Shown: piece by piece, positions 1 to 13,680 of the stretch | How positions within the stretch are numbered: the first letter of the stretch is position 1 | Layout: each line of letters starts with the position of its first letter | Notes under the pieces: generated by a model | Seen by the model: only the letters and a program-made list of their open reading frames with translations | Told to the model about the DNA's origin: nothing | Database searches by the model: none | Made by a program: the position numbers and the translations under genes | NCBI RefSeq assembly: GCF_033118175.1 | Contig: NW_026870906.1 | Span: forward strand, 744,001-808,000 | Length of the DNA stretch: 64,000 bases | Direction of reading: 5' to 3' | From: Dama dama | Taxonomy: Eukaryota > Chordata > Mammalia > Artiodactyla > Cervidae

Positions 1-963
1 TTTTCAGACCTTTTCATGCTCCTCGTATTTTTCACACATTTTCATATTCCTCCTATTTTTCACACCTTTTCACGCTTCTTTTTTTTTCAGACATTAAGGC
101 CCCTCGTACTTTTCACACCTTTTCATGCTCCTCGTATTTTTCACACCTTTTCATGCTACTCATATTGTTCACACCTTTTCTTGCTCTTCATATTTTTCAC
201 ATCTTTTAATGCTCCTCATATTTTTCATACCTTTTCATGCTCCTCGTATTTTTCAGACCTTTTCATGCTCCCTGTATTTTTCATACCTTTCATGGTCCTC
301 GTATTTTTCAGACCGTTTCATGCTTCTCATATTTTTCACACCTTTTCATGCTCTTCCTGTTTTTCACACCTTTTCATGCTCTTCGTGTTTTTCACTCCTT
401 TTAATGCTCTTCATATTTTTCAGGACTTTTCACGCTCTTGATATTTTTCTCACCTTTTCATGCTCTCCGTGTTTTTCACACCTTTTCTTGCTCTTCGTGT
501 TTTCCACACCTTTTCCTGCTCCTCATATTTCTTCACACCATTTCATGCTCTTCATATTTTCACAGCATTTCATTCTAGTCATATTTTTGACACCTTTTCA
601 TGCTCCTCATATTTTTCAGACATTTTCATGCTCCTCGTGTTTTTCAGACCTTTTCACGCTCCTCGTATTTTTCAGACATTCAGGCCCCTCGTATTTTTCA
701 GAACTTTTCATGGTCCTCGTATTTTTCAGACCTTTTCATGCTCCTCGTATTTTTCACACATTTTCATATTTCTCGTATTTTTCACACCTTTTCACGCTCC
801 TCGTATTTTTCAGACATTAAGGCCCCTCGTATTTTTCAGACCTTTTCATGCTCCTCGTATTTTTCACACCTTTTCATGCTCCTCATATTGTTCACAACTT
901 TTCATGCTCTTCATATTTTTCACATCTTTTCATGCTCCTCATATTTTTCATACCGTTTCATGA
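1..963 (+). repeat. Segment repeated at 722-723 bp offset (1-240 and 723-963)
   Basis: The rare variant ACATTAAGGCCCCTCG occurs at 91 and again at 814. The order of variants around it is the same in both places: a CACACATTTTCATATT monomer before it, then a CATATTGTTCAC monomer (161 and 884), then a CACATC monomer. The shared run is about 240 bp. A 1-bp T-tract difference changes the offset from 722 to 723. Another related variant, ACATTCAGGCCCCTCG, lies near 674. This is a duplicated block inside the array. Confidence 0.8.
120..147 (+). repeat. Reference 28-bp monomer of domain A
   Basis: A clean consensus copy that can serve as a search seed: T4 at 120-123, CATGCTCCTC at 124-133, GTATTTTT at 134-141, CACACC at 142-147. 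It has no TAA, TAG or TGA on the + strand, even across the junction to the next T4. The complementary strand has TGA twice per unit (in GTGTGAAAA and CATGAAAA), which is why open frames appear on one strand only. Confidence 0.95.
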
Positions 964-2089
964 TCCTCATATATTTCACACCTTTTCATGCTTCTCATAT
1001 TTTTGACACCTTTTCATGATCCTTGTATTTTTCAGACTGTTTCATGCTTCTCATATTTTTCACACCTTTTCATGCTCCTCGTATTTTTCACAACTTTTCA
1101 TGCTCATCGTATTTTTCATACCTTTTCATGATCCTCATATTTTTCACACCTTTTAATGCTCTTCATATTTTTCAGGCCGTTTCATGCTCCTCATGTTTTT
1201 CACACCTTTTCATGGTCTTCATATTTTTCACACCGTTTCATGCTCTTCATGTTTCCATACTGTTTCATGCTCCTCATATTTTTCAGATATTTTCATGCTC
1301 CTCGTATTTTCCAGACCTTTTCATGCTCCTCGTACTTTTCACAACTTTTCATGCTCCTTGTACTTTTCAGACCTTTTCATGCTCCTCATATTTCTCACAC
1401 CTTTCATGCTCTTCATATTTTTCACACCGTTTCATGCTCTTTATATTTTCACTCCGTTTCATGCTCCTCATATTTTTGATACCGTTTCATACTCCTCTTA
1501 TTTTTCAGACCTTTTCATGCTCCTCGTATTTTTCAGACCTTTTCATGCTCCCCGTATTTTTCATACCTTTCAAGGTCCTCATATTTTACAGAACGATTCA
1601 TGCTCCCTGTATTTTTCATACCTTTCATGGTCCTCGTATTTTTCAGACCTTTTCATGCTCCTCGTATTTTTCACACCTTTTCATGTTCCTCGTATTTTTC
1701 ACTCCTTTTCATGCTCCTTGTATTTTTCACACCTTTTCATGCTACTCGTATTTTTCAGACCTTTTCATGCTCCCCATATTTTCAGACCTTTTCATGCTCC
1801 TACTATTTTTCACACCTTTTTATGCTACTCGTATTTTTCACACCTTTTCATGCTCCTCGTATTTTTCAGTCATTTTCATGATCCTCGTATTTTTCAGACC
1901 TTTTCATGCTCCTCGTATTTTTCACACCTTTTCATGCTCCTCGTATTTTTCAGACCTTTTCATGCTCCTACTATTTTTCACACCTTTTCATGCTCCTCAC
2001 ATTTTCACACATTTTCATGCTCTTCGTATTTTTCACACATTTTCATGCTCTATGTATTTTTCAGACATTTTCATGCTCTTGGTAATTTT

Positions 2090-4930
2090 TCACACCTTTT
2101 CATGCTCTTCATATATTTCACACCTTTTCATGCTCTTCGTATTTTTCACACCTTTTCCTGCTCTTCATATTTTTCACACCGTTTCATGCTCTTCATATTT
2201 TTCACACCTTTTCATGCTCTTCATGTTTTTCCCACGTTTTCATGCTTTTCATATTTTTCACACAGTTTCATGCTTTTCATATTTTTCACACAGTTTCATG
2301 CTCTTCATATTTTTCACACCTTTTCATGCTCTTCGTATTTTTCACTCCGTTCTATGCTCCTCATATTTTCACATCGTTTCATGCTCCTCATATTTTTACA
2401 CCGTTTCATGCTCTTCGTATTTTTCACACCTTTTCATGCTCTTTATATATTTTACAACTTTTCATGCACTTCGTATGTTTCACACCTTATCATGCTTCTC
2501 ATATTATTCACACCTTTTCATGCTCATTATATTTTTCACATCTTTTATTGCTCTTCATATTTTTCAGACCTTTTCATGCTCCTCATATTTTTCACACCGT
2601 TTCATGCTCCTCATATTTTCACACCGTTTCATGTCTTCATATTTTTCACACCATTTCATGCTTTTCATATTTTTCACACCTTTTCATGCTCTTTGTATAT
2701 TTCACACCTTTTCATGCACTTCGTATGTTTCACACCTTATCATGCTCCTCATATTATTCACACCTGTTCATGCTCCTCGTGTTTTTCAGAACTTTTCATG
2801 CTCCTCATATTTTTCAGACCTTTTCATGCTCCTCGTATTTTTCACACCTTTTCATGCTCCTTGTATTTTTCACACCTTTTCATGCTCCTTGTATTTTTCA
2901 GACCTTTTCATGCTGTTCATATTTTTCAAAACATTTCATGCTTTCGCATTTTTCACACCGTTTAATGCTCTGCATATTTTTCACACCTTTTCATGCACTT
3001 TGTATTTTTCAAACCTTTTCATGCTCTTTGTATTTTTCACAACTTTTCATTCTTTTCATAATTTTGCACACCTTTTCATGGTCTTCATATATTTCACACC
3101 AGTCATGCTCTTCGTATTTTTCACACTTTTTCAAGCTCTTCATACTTTTCAAACCGTTTCATGCTCTTCATATTTTTCACATCTTTTCATGCTCTTCATA
3201 TTTTTCACACCGTTTCATGCTCTTCATATTTTTCACACCTTTTCATGGTCTTCATTTTTACACCGTCTCATGCTCCTCATATTTTTCACACGTTTCATGC
3301 TCTTCATATTTTTACACCGTTTCATGCTCCTCCTATTTTTCACACATTTTCATGTTCTTTGTATTTTTCAGACATTTTCATGCTCTTGGTAATTTTTCAC
3401 ACCTTTTCATGCTTTTCGTAATTTTTCACACCTGTAAATGCTCTTCGTATATTTCACACCTTTTCATGTTCCTCATATTTCTCACACAGTTTCATGCTCT
3501 TCATATTATTCACACCTTTTCATGCTCTTCATATTTTTCACACTTTTTCATGCGTTTCATATTTTTCACACAGTTTCATGCTCTTCATAATTTTCACACC
3601 TTTTCATGCTCTTCATATTTTTCACACCGTTCTATGCTCCTCATATTTTCAGACCATTTTATGATCCTCATATTTTCACCCCGTTTCATGCTCTTCATAT
3701 TTTTCAAACCATTTCATGCTCTTCGTATTTTTCACACCTTTTCATGATCTTTGTATATTTCACACCTTTTCATGCTCTTCGTTTTTTTCACACCGTTTCA
3801 TGTTCTTCATATTTTTCACACAGTTTCATGCTCTTCATATTTTCACACCTTTTCATGGTCTTCATTTTTACACCATTTCATGCTCCTCATATTTTTCACA
3901 CGTTTCATGCTCTTCATATTTTTACACCGTTTCATGCTCCTCCTATTTTTCACACCTTTTCATGCTCTTCATATTTTTCACACGTTTTCATGCTTTTCAT
4001 ATTTTTCACACAGTTTCATGCTTTTCATATTTTTCACACAATTTCATGCTCTTCATAATTTTCACACCTTTTCATGCTCTTCATATTTTTCACTCCGTTC
4101 TATGCTCCTCATATTTTCAGACCATTTTATGATCCTCATATTTTCACCGCGTTTCATGCTCTTCATATTTTTCAAACCATTTCATGCTCTTCGTATTTTT
4201 CACACCTTTTCATGATCTTTGTATATTTCACACCTTTTCATGCTCTTCGTTTTTTTCACACCGTTTCATGTTCTTCATATTTTTCACACAGTTTCATGCT
4301 CTTCATATTTTCACACCTTTTCATGCTCTTCATATTTTTCACACTTTTTCATGCTTTTCATATTTTTCATACAGTTTCATGCTCTTCATAATTTTCACAC
4401 CTTTTCTTGCTCTTCATATTTTTCACTCCGTTCTATGCTCCTCATATTTTCAGACCTTTTCATGCTCCTCATATTTTCACACCGTTTCATGCTCTTTGTA
4501 TTTTTCACACATTTTCATGCTCTTTGTATTTTTCAGACATTTTCATGCTCTTGGTAATTTTTCACACCTTTTCATGCTTTTCGTAATTTTTCACACCTTT
4601 TCATGCTCTTCATATATTTCACACCTTTTCTTGCTCTTCGTATTTTTCACACCGTTTCATGCTCTTCAGATTTTTCACACCTTTTCATGCTCTTCATATT
4701 TTTCACACGTTTTCATGCTTTTCATATTTTTCCCACCGTTTCATGCTCTTCATATTTTTCACACAGTTTCATGCTCTTCATATTTTTCACACCTTTTCAT
4801 GCTCTTCATATTTTTCACACGTTTTCATGCTTTTCATATTTTTCACACAGTTTCATGCTTTTCATATTTTTCACACCTTTTCATGCTCTTCGTATTTTTC
4901 CCACCTTTTCATGCTCTTCATATTTTTCAA
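2090..4930 (+). repeat. Sub-array rich in CTCTTCATA monomers within domain A
   Basis: Here most monomers have CTCTTC rather than CTCCTC at the core and begin GTTTC or TTTTC, with CACACC, CACACG or CACACA tails. It differs in flavour from the CTCCTCGTA-rich stretch before it and the mixed stretch after about 5 kb. It contains local duplications: a block near 3,241-3,345 recurs near 3,851-3,955 (offset 610), and 3,585-3,850 recurs at 4,053-4,320 (offset 468). The edges of the sub-array are gradual, not sharp. Confidence 0.7.
3585..4320 (+). repeat. Pair of ~265-bp copies at 468-bp offset
   Basis: A distinctive run of variants recurs 468 bp later: a CGTTCTATGCTCC monomer, an ATTTTATGATCCTC monomer, then a CATGATCTTTGTATATTTC monomer and a CTCTTCGTTTTTTTC monomer. 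Copy 1 is about 3,585-3,850, copy 2 about 4,053-4,320. The offset is 8 bp short of 17 monomers, so the exchange or later indels broke the 28-bp register. Confidence 0.8.
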
Positions 4931-6355
4931 ACCTTTTCTTGCTTTTTGAATTTTTCATACATTTTCATGGTCTTCGTGTTTTTCACACATTTTCATGCTC
5001 TTCGTATTTTTTACACTTTTTCATGGTCCTCATATTTTTCAAACCTTTTCATGCTCATCATAGTTTTCACACCTTTTCGTGGTCCTCGTATATTTCAGAC
5101 CTTTTCGTGCTCCTCGGATTTTTCACACCTTTTCATCCTCTTCGAATTTTTCACACATTTTCATGCACTTCGTTTTATCCACAACTTTTCATGCTGCTAG
5201 TGTTTTTCACACCATTTCATGCTCTTCATATTTTTCAGACCGTTTCTTGCTCCTCATATTTATCACACCTTTCTATGCTCTTCATAATTTTCACACCGTT
5301 TCATGCTCTTCATTTTTTCACACCTTTTCAGGCTCCTCATATTTTTGAGACCTTTTCATGCTCTTTGTATTTTTCACACTTTTTAATGCTCCTCCTGTTT
5401 TCCAGACCTTTTCATGCTCCTCATATTTTTCAGACCTTTTCATGCTCCTCGTATTTTTGACACCTTTTCATGGTCCTCATATTTTTCAGACCTTTTCATG
5501 CTCCTCATATTTTTCACACCTTTTCATTCTCCTAGAATTTTTCAGATCTTTTCATGCTCCTAGTATTTTTCAGACCTTTTCATGGTCCTCGTATATTTCA
5601 GACTCTTCGTACTCCTCAGATTTTTCACACCTTTTCATGCTCCTCGTATTTTTCCACAGATTTTCATGCTCTTCGTGTTTTTCACACCTATTCATGCTCC
5701 TCGTGTTTTTCACACCTTTTCATGCTCCTCATATTTTTCAAACCTTTCCATGCTCCTCATGTTTTCCAGACCTTTTCATGCTCCTTGGATTTTTCACACC
5801 TTTTCATGCTCCTCGTTTTTTTCACACATGTTCATGCTCTTCGTGTTTTTCACACCTATTCATGCTCCTCGTGTTTTTCACACCTTTTCATGCTCCTCGT
5901 ATTTTTCACACCTTTTCATGCTCTTCGTATTTTTCAACCCTTTTCATGCTCTTTGAATTTTTCATACAATTACATGCTCTTCGTGTTTTTCACACATTTT
6001 CATGCTCTTCGTGTTTTTCACACAGTTTCATGCTCTTCGTGTTTTTTACACTCTTTCATGGTCCTCATATTTTTCAAACCTTTTCGTGCTCTTAGTATTT
6101 TTCACACCTTTTCATGGTCCTCGTATATTTCAGACCTTTTTGTGCTCCTCACATTTTTCACACCTTTTCATGCTCTTCGAATTTTTCACACATTTTCATG
6201 CACTTCGTTTTATCCACAACTTTTCATGCTGCTCGTGTTTTTCACACCATTTCATGCTCTTCCTATTTTTCAGACCGTTTCATGCTCCTCCGATTTATCA
6301 CACCTTTCCATGCTCTTCATAATTTTCACACCGTTTCATGCTCTTCATATTTTCA
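4930..6355 (+). repeat. Duplicated block, offset ~1,035 bp (4,930-5,320 and 5,940-6,355)
   Basis: Shared rare variants include GGTCCTCGTATATTTC (5,081 and 6,116), CTTCGTTTTATCC, a CATGCTGCT monomer, and monomers with TATCACACC tails. The match runs about 390 bp. Near its left end the second copy has one more 28-bp monomer than the first, so the offset grows from about 1,007 to 1,035. Confidence 0.8.
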
Positions 6356-7026
6356 CACCGTTTCATGCTCTTCATATTTTTCAGACCTTTTCATGCTCCT
6401 TGTATTTTGCCCACCGTTTCACGTTCTTCGTGTTTTCACACCATTTCAAGCCCTTTGTATTTTTCACACCTTTTCGTGCTCTTCATATTGTTCACACCTT
6501 TTCACGCTCCAAGTAATTTTTAGACCTTTTCATGCTCCTCGTGTTTTTCAGAACTTTTCATGCTCCTCGTATTTTTCAGACCTTTTCATGCTCCTCGTAT
6601 TTTTCAGACCTTTTCATGCTCCTCGTATTTTTCAGACCTTTACATGCTCCTCGTATTTTTCACACATTTTCATGCTCTTCGTGTTTTTCACACCTATTCA
6701 TGCTCCTTGTGTTTTTAACATCTTTTCATGCTCCTCGTGTTTTGCAGAGCTTTTCATGCTCCTCGTATTTTTCAGACCTTTTCATGTTCCTCGTATTTTT
6801 GACACCTTTTCATGCTCCTCATATTTTTCAGAACTTTTCATGCTCCTGGTATTTTTCAGACCTTTTCACGCTCCTTGTATTTTTCAGACCTTTTCGGGCT
6901 CCTCCTATTTTCAGGCCTTTTCGTGCTCCTCGTATGTTTCACACCTTTTCATGCTCCTCATATATTTCACAACTTTTTATGCTCTTCATATTTTTTACAT
7001 ATTTCATGCTCCTCATATTTTTCATA

Positions 7027-10000
7027 CCATTTCATGCTACTCATATTTTTCACATCTTTTCATGCTCCTCATATTTTTGACACCTTTTAAAGGTCATCAT
7101 ATTTTTCTACCGTTTCATGCTCTTGATATTTTCACACGGTTTCATGCTCCTCGTATTTTTCAGACCTTTTCATGCTCCTACTATTTTTCCTACCTTTTCA
7201 TGCTCCTCGTATTTTTCGCACATTTTCTTTCTCATCGTATTTTTCACACCTTTTCATGCTCCTCGTATTTGTGACACCTTTAATGCTCCTCGTATTTTTC
7301 ACACCTTTATATGCTCTTCGTATTTTCAATCCTTTTCATGCTCTTCGAATTTTTCACACATTTTCATGCACTTCGTGTTTTCCACATTTTTTCATGCTGC
7401 TCGTGTTTTTCACACCATTTCATGCTCTTCATATTTTTAACACCATTTCATGCTCTTCATATTTTCACACCGTTTCATGCTCCTCATATTTTTCACACCT
7501 TTTCATGCTCCTCGTATTTTTCACACCCATTCATGCTCCTTGTATTTTTCAGACCTTTTCATGCTCTTCGTATTTTTCACACCTTTTCATGCTCCTCATA
7601 TTTTTGAAACCTTTTCATGTTCCTCATATTAATCACACCGTTTCATACTCCTCATATTTTTCACACCTTTTCATGTTCCTCGTATTTTTCAAACCTTTTC
7701 ATGCTCCTCATATTTTTCAGACATTTTCATGCTCCTAGTATTGTTCACACCTTTTCATGCTCCTCGTTTTTTTCACACCTTTTCATATTCCTCGTATTTT
7801 TCACACCTATTCATGCTCCTTGTATTTTTCAGACCTTTTCGTGCTCTTCATATTTTTCACAGCATTTCATGCTTTTGCATTTTAACACCGCTTCATGCTC
7901 CTCGTATTTTTCACACCTTGTCATGCACTTTGAATTTTTCAAACCTTTTCATGCTCTTTGTATTTTTCACAACTTTTCATGCTTTTCATAATTTTTCACA
8001 CCTTTTCATTGTCTTCGTATATTTCACACCAGTCATGCTCTTTGTATTTTTCACACCTTTTCAAGCTCTTCATACTTTTAAAACCATTTCATGCTCTTCA
8101 TATTTTTCACAACTTTTCATGCTCTTCATATTTTTTACATATTTCATGCTTCTCATATTTTTCATACCATTTCATGCTCCTCATATTTTTCACATCTTTT
8201 CATGCTCCTCATATTTTTGACACCTTTTGAAGTCTTCATATTTTTCACACCGTTTCATGCTCTTAATATTTTCACACCGTTTCATGTTCCTCGTATTTTT
8301 CAGACCTTTTCATGCTCCTACTATTTTTCCCACCTGTTCATGCTCCTTGTATTTTTAGCACATTTTCTTTCTCATCGTATTTTTCACACCTTTTCATGCT
8401 CCTCGTATTTTTCACACCTTTAATGCTCCTCGTATTTTTCACACCTTTACATGCTGTTCGTATTTTTCAAACCTTTTCATGCTCTTCGAATTTTTCACAC
8501 ATTTTCATGCACTTGGTGTTTTCCACATATTTTCTTGCTGCTCGTGTTTTTCACACCGTTTCATGCTCTTCATATTTTTAACACCGTTTCATGCTCTTCA
8601 TATTTTCACACCGTTTCATGCTCCTCATATTTTTCACACCTTTTCATGCTTCTCATATTTTTAAGATCTTTTCATGCTTCTCGTATTTTTCAGACATTTT
8701 CATGCTCCTAGTATTTTTCACACGTTTTCATGCACCTCGTATTTTTCACACATTTTCATGCTCTTCGTAGTTTTCACACCTTTTCATGCTCCTCATATTT
8801 TTCAGACCTTTTCGTGCTCCTCATATTTGCATACCTTTTCGTACTCCTCATATTTTTCACACCTTTTCATTCTCATCATATATTTCACAACTTTTCATGC
8901 TCTTCATATTATTGACATATTTTAATGCTTCTCATATTTTTCACATCTTTTCATGCTCCTCATATTTTTGACACGTTTAAAAGGTCTTCATATTTTTCAC
9001 ACCGTTTCATGATCTTCATATTTTCACACCATTTCATGCTCATCAAATTTTTTAGACTTTTTCATGCTCCTCATATTTTTCAGACCTTTATATGCTCCTC
9101 GTATTTTTCACACCTTTTCATGCTCCTCATGTTTTTCACACCTTTTCATGCTCCTCGTATTTTTTTCAGACCTTTTCATGCTCCTGTTTTTTTCACACCT
9201 TTTCATGCTCCTCGTATTTTTCATACCTTTTCATGCTCCTCGTTTTTTTCAGACATTTTCATGCTCCTAGTATTGTTCACACCTTTTCATGCTCCTCATA
9301 TTTTTCACACCTATTAATGCTCCTTGTATTTTTCAGACCTTTTCATGCTCTTCGTATTTTTCACAGCATTTCATGCTTTCACATATTTCACACCGTTTCA
9401 TGCTCCTCGTATTTTTCACATGTTTTCATGCACTTTGTATTTTTCAAACCTTTTCATGCTCTTTGTATTTTTCACAACTTTTCATGCTTTTCATAATTTT
9501 TCACACCTTTTCATTGTCTTCGTATATTTCACACCAGTCATGCTCTTTGTATTTTTCACACCTTTTCAAGCTCTTCATACTTTTCAAACCATTTCATGCT
9601 CTTCATATTTTTCACAACTTTTCATGCTCTTCATATTTTTTACATATTTCATTCTCCTCATATTTTTCATACGATTTCATGCTCCTCTTATTTTTCACAT
9701 CTTTTCATGCTCCTCATATTTTTGACACCTTTTAAAGGTCTTCTTATTTTTCACACCGTTTCATGCTCTTTATATTTTCACACCGTTTCATGTTCCTCGT
9801 ATTTTTCAGACCTTTTCATGCTCCTACTAGTTTTCCCACCTTTTCATGCTCCTTGTATTTTTAGCAGATTTTATTTCTCATCGTATTTTTCACACCTTTT
9901 CATGCTCCTCGTATTTTTCCCACCTTTAATGCTCCTCGTATTTTTCACACCTTTACATGCTCTTCGTATTTTTCAAACCTTTTCATGCTCTTCGAATTTT

Positions 10001-13000
10001 TCACACATTTTCATGCACTTCATGTTTTCCACATTTTTTCATGCTGCTCGTGTTTTTCACACCGTTTCTTACTCTTCATATTTTTAACACCATTTCATGC
10101 TCTTCATATTTTCACACCTTTTCATGCTCCTCATATTTTTCACACCTTTTCATATTCTCATATTTTTCAGATCATTTCATGCTTCTCGTATTTTTCAGAC
10201 ATTTTCATGCTCCTAGTATTTTTCACACATTTTCATGCACCTCGTATTTTTCACACCTTTTCATGCTCTTCGTAGTTTTCACACCTTTTCATGCTCCTCA
10301 TATTTTTCAGACCTCTTCGTGCTTCTCGTATTTGCAGACCTTTTCGTACTCGTATTTTTCACACCTTTTCATGCTCCTCATATATTTCACAACTTTTCAT
10401 GGTCTTCATATTATTGACATATTTTAATGCTCCTCATATTTTTCACATCTTTTCATGCTCCTCATATTTTTGACACGTTTAAAAGGTCTTCATATTTTTC
10501 ACACCGTTTCATGATCTTCATATTTTCACACCGTTTCATGCTCCTCAAATTTTTTAGACCTTTTCATGCTCCTCATATTTTTCAGACCTTTATATGCTCC
10601 TCGTATTTTTCACACCTTTTCATGCTCCTCGTGTTTTTCACACCTTTTCATGCTCCTATTATTTTTCACACCTTTTCATGCTCCTCGTATTTTTCGCACA
10701 TTTTCTTTCTCATCGTATTTTTCATACCTTTTCATGCTCGTCGTATTTTACAGACCTTTTCATGCTCCTGTATTTTTCACACCTTTTCATGCTCCTCGTA
10801 TTTTCACAACTTTTCATGCTCCTCGTATTTTTCAGACCTTTTCATGCTCCTACTATTGTTCCCACCTTTTCATGCTCTTCGTATTTTTCGCACATTTTCT
10901 TTCTCATCGTATTTTTCACACCTTTTCATGCTCCTTGTATTTTTCACACCTCTTCATGCTCTTCGTATTTTTCACACCTTTTCATGCTCCTCATATTTTT
11001 CAGACCTTTTCATGCTTCTCATATTTTTCACACCTTGTCATGCTACTCGTAATTTTTAGAACTTTTCATGGTCCTCGTATATTTCAGACCTTTTCGTGCT
11101 CCTTGGATTTTTCACATCTTTTCATGCTCCTCGAATTTTACAGACCTTTTCATGCTCCTCGTATTGTTCCCACCTTTTCATGCTCTTTGTGTTTTTCAAA
11201 CCTTTTCATGCTCTTCGAATTTTTATACATTTTCATGCTCTTCGTGTTTTTCACACATTTTCATGCTATTCGTGTTTTTCACACTTTTTCATGCTCCTCA
11301 TATATTTCACATCTTTTCATGCTCCTCGTATTTTTCACACCTTTTCATGCTCCTCGTATTTTTCTGACCTTTATATGCTCCTCATATTTTATAGACCTTT
11401 TCATGCTCCACGCATTTTTCAGAACTTTTCATAGTCCTCGTACTTTCAAACCTTTTCGTGCTCCTCGTATTTTTCACACCTTTTCATGCTCCATGTATTT
11501 TTCACACCTTTTCATGCTCCTCATATATTTCACAACTTTTCATGCTCTTCATATTTTTGATACATTTTCATGCTCCTCCTATTTTTCATACCTTTTCATG
11601 CTTCTCATATTTTTCACATCTTTTCATGGTCCTCATATTTCTGACATGTTTTAAACGTCTTCATGTTTTTCACACCATTTCATGCTCTTTATATTTTCAC
11701 ACCGTTTCATGCTCCTCACATTATTTAGACGGTTTCATGCTCCTCATATTTTTCAGACATTTATATGTTCCTCGTATTTTTCACACCTTTACATGCTCTT
11801 CGTATTTTGCAAACCTTTTCATGCTCTTCAAATTTTTCACACATTTACATGCACTTCGTGTTTTCCACAACTTTTCATGCTGCTCGTGTTTTTCACACCA
11901 TTTCATGCTCTTCATATTTTTCAGACCGTTTCATGCTCCTCAAATTTTTCACACCTTTCCATGCTCCTCGTATTTTTCAAACTTTTTCATGCTCCTGTAT
12001 TTTTCACACTGTTTCCTGCTCTTCATGTTTTTCACACCTATTCATGCTCCTCGTGTTTTTCACAGCTTTTCATGCTCCTCTTTTTTTTCACATCTTTTCA
12101 TGCTCCTCGTATTTTTCACACCTTTTCATGCTCCTTATATTTTTCACACCTTTTCATGCTCCTCGTATTTTTCAGACCTTTTCCTGCTCCTCGTATTTTT
12201 GACACCTTTTCATGCTCCTCGTATTTTTCAGACCTTTTCATGCTCTTTGTATTTTTCACAGCATTTCATGATTTCGCATTTTTCACACCGTTTCATGCTC
12301 CTCATATTTTTCACACCTTTTCATGCACTTCGTATTTTTCAAACCTTTTCATGCTCTTTGTATTTTTCACAACTTCATGCTCCTCGTGTTTTCCAGACCT
12401 TTTTATGCTCCTTATATTTTTCACACCTTTTCATGCTCCTCCTATTTTTCACACCTCTTCATGCTCCTTATATTTTTCACACCTTTTCATACTCCTCGTA
12501 TTTTTCACACCTTTTCATGCTTCTTATATTTTTCACACCTTTTCAGGCTCCTCGTATTCTTCACACCTTTTCAGGCTCCTCATATTTTTGAGAACTTTTC
12601 ATGCTCTTCATATTTTTCACACCTTTTTATACTCCTCCTGTTTTCCAGACCTTTTCATGCTCCTCGTATTTTTCAGACCTTTTCATGCTCCTCGTTTTTT
12701 TCAGACCTTGTCATGCTCCTCGTATTTTTCAGACCTTTTCATGCTCCTAGTATTTTTCAGATCTTTTCATGCCTCTCGTATTTTTCAGACCTTTACATGG
12801 TCCTCGTATATTTCAGACCTTTTCGTTCTTCTCGGATTATTCACACCTTTTCAGGCTCCTCATATTTTTGAGACCTTTTCATCCTATTCGTGTTTTCACA
12901 CCTTTTCAAGCTCTTTGTATTTTTCACACTTTTTCGTGCTCTTCATATTGTTCACATCTTTTCATGCTCCAAGTATTTTTTAGACCTTTTCATGCTCCTC

Positions 13001-13680
13001 GTGTTTTTCAGAACTTTTCATGCTTCTCGTATTTTTCAGACCTTTTCATGCTCCTCGTATTTTTCACAGCTTTTCCTTCTCCTCGTATTTTTCAGACCTT
13101 TTCATGCTCCTCGTATTTTTCACACATTTTCATGCTCTTCGTGTTTTTCACACCTATTCATGCTCCTTATGTTTTTAACACCTTTTCATGCTCCCTATAT
13201 TTTTCACACCTTTTCAGGCTCCTCATATTTTTGAGACCTTTTCATGTTCTTCGTGTTTTCACACCTTTTCAAGCTCTTTGTATTTTTCACACTTTTTCGT
13301 GCTCTTCATATTGTTCACACCTTTTCATGCTCCACGTATTTTTTAGACCTTCTCATGCTCCTCGCGTTTTTCAGAACTTTTCATGCTTCTCGTATTTTTC
13401 AGACCTTTTCATGCTCCTCGTATTTTTCAGACCTTTTCATGCTCCTCATATTTTTCAGACCTTTTCATGCTCCTCGTGTTTTGCAGACCTTTTCATGCTC
13501 CTCGTATTTTTCAGACCTTTTCATGCTCCTCGTATTTTTGACACCTATTCATGCTCCTCATATTTTTCAGAACTTTTCGTGCTCCTGGTATTTTTCAGAC
13601 CTTTTCATGCTCCTCGTATTTTTCAGACCTTTTCATTCCCTTCCTATTTTCAGACCTTTTTTGCTCCTCATATTTTTCAT
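7027..13680 (+). repeat. Long-range block copy 1 (~6.65 kb)
   Basis: The block is defined by a landmark run: a CATACC tail, then ATTTCATGCTACTC, then a CACATC tail, at 7,027, 13,681 and 20,625. Downstream variants appear in nearly the same order in copies 1 and 2. The offset between them drifts (6,654, 6,435, 6,408, 6,911, 6,580, 6,915, 7,279, 6,944), so internal gains and losses of many monomers have occurred since duplication. A diagnostic variant, TTTTCTTTCTCATCG, recurs several times per block and I did not see it outside about 7.2-23.2 kb. Confidence 0.75.
7715..10650 (+). repeat. ~1.4-kb sub-block duplicated at ~1.5-kb offset inside block copy 1
   Basis: The stretch at about 7,715-9,150 recurs at about 9,245-10,650. 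Paired landmarks are CTAGTATTGTTCAC (offset 1,531), AGTCATGCTCTTTG at 8,031 and 9,536 (offset 1,505), and the GACACGTTTAAAAGGTC monomer (offset 1,502). The equivalent pair in block copy 2 is at about 14.15-17.2 kb with offsets of 1,980 falling to about 1,674. The duplication therefore pre-dates, or was carried through, the 6.9-kb duplication. Confidence 0.75.

Noticed and set aside
78..90. Longer homopolymer T runs (about 9 T near 79-87, and similar near 15,566-15,574) as polymerase III terminators or poly(T) signals
   Set aside because: They are length variants of the monomer T-tracts, with no upstream A or B box or other RNA-gene feature.
1023..3392. 789-codon forward open frame, the longest in the window, and the many similar Phe/Ser/His-rich frames
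   Set aside because: They are repeat artefacts. The same peptide repeats every 28 residues in all three forward frames, with no domain, no start context and no codon preference. Their ends follow monomer mutations, not gene structure.
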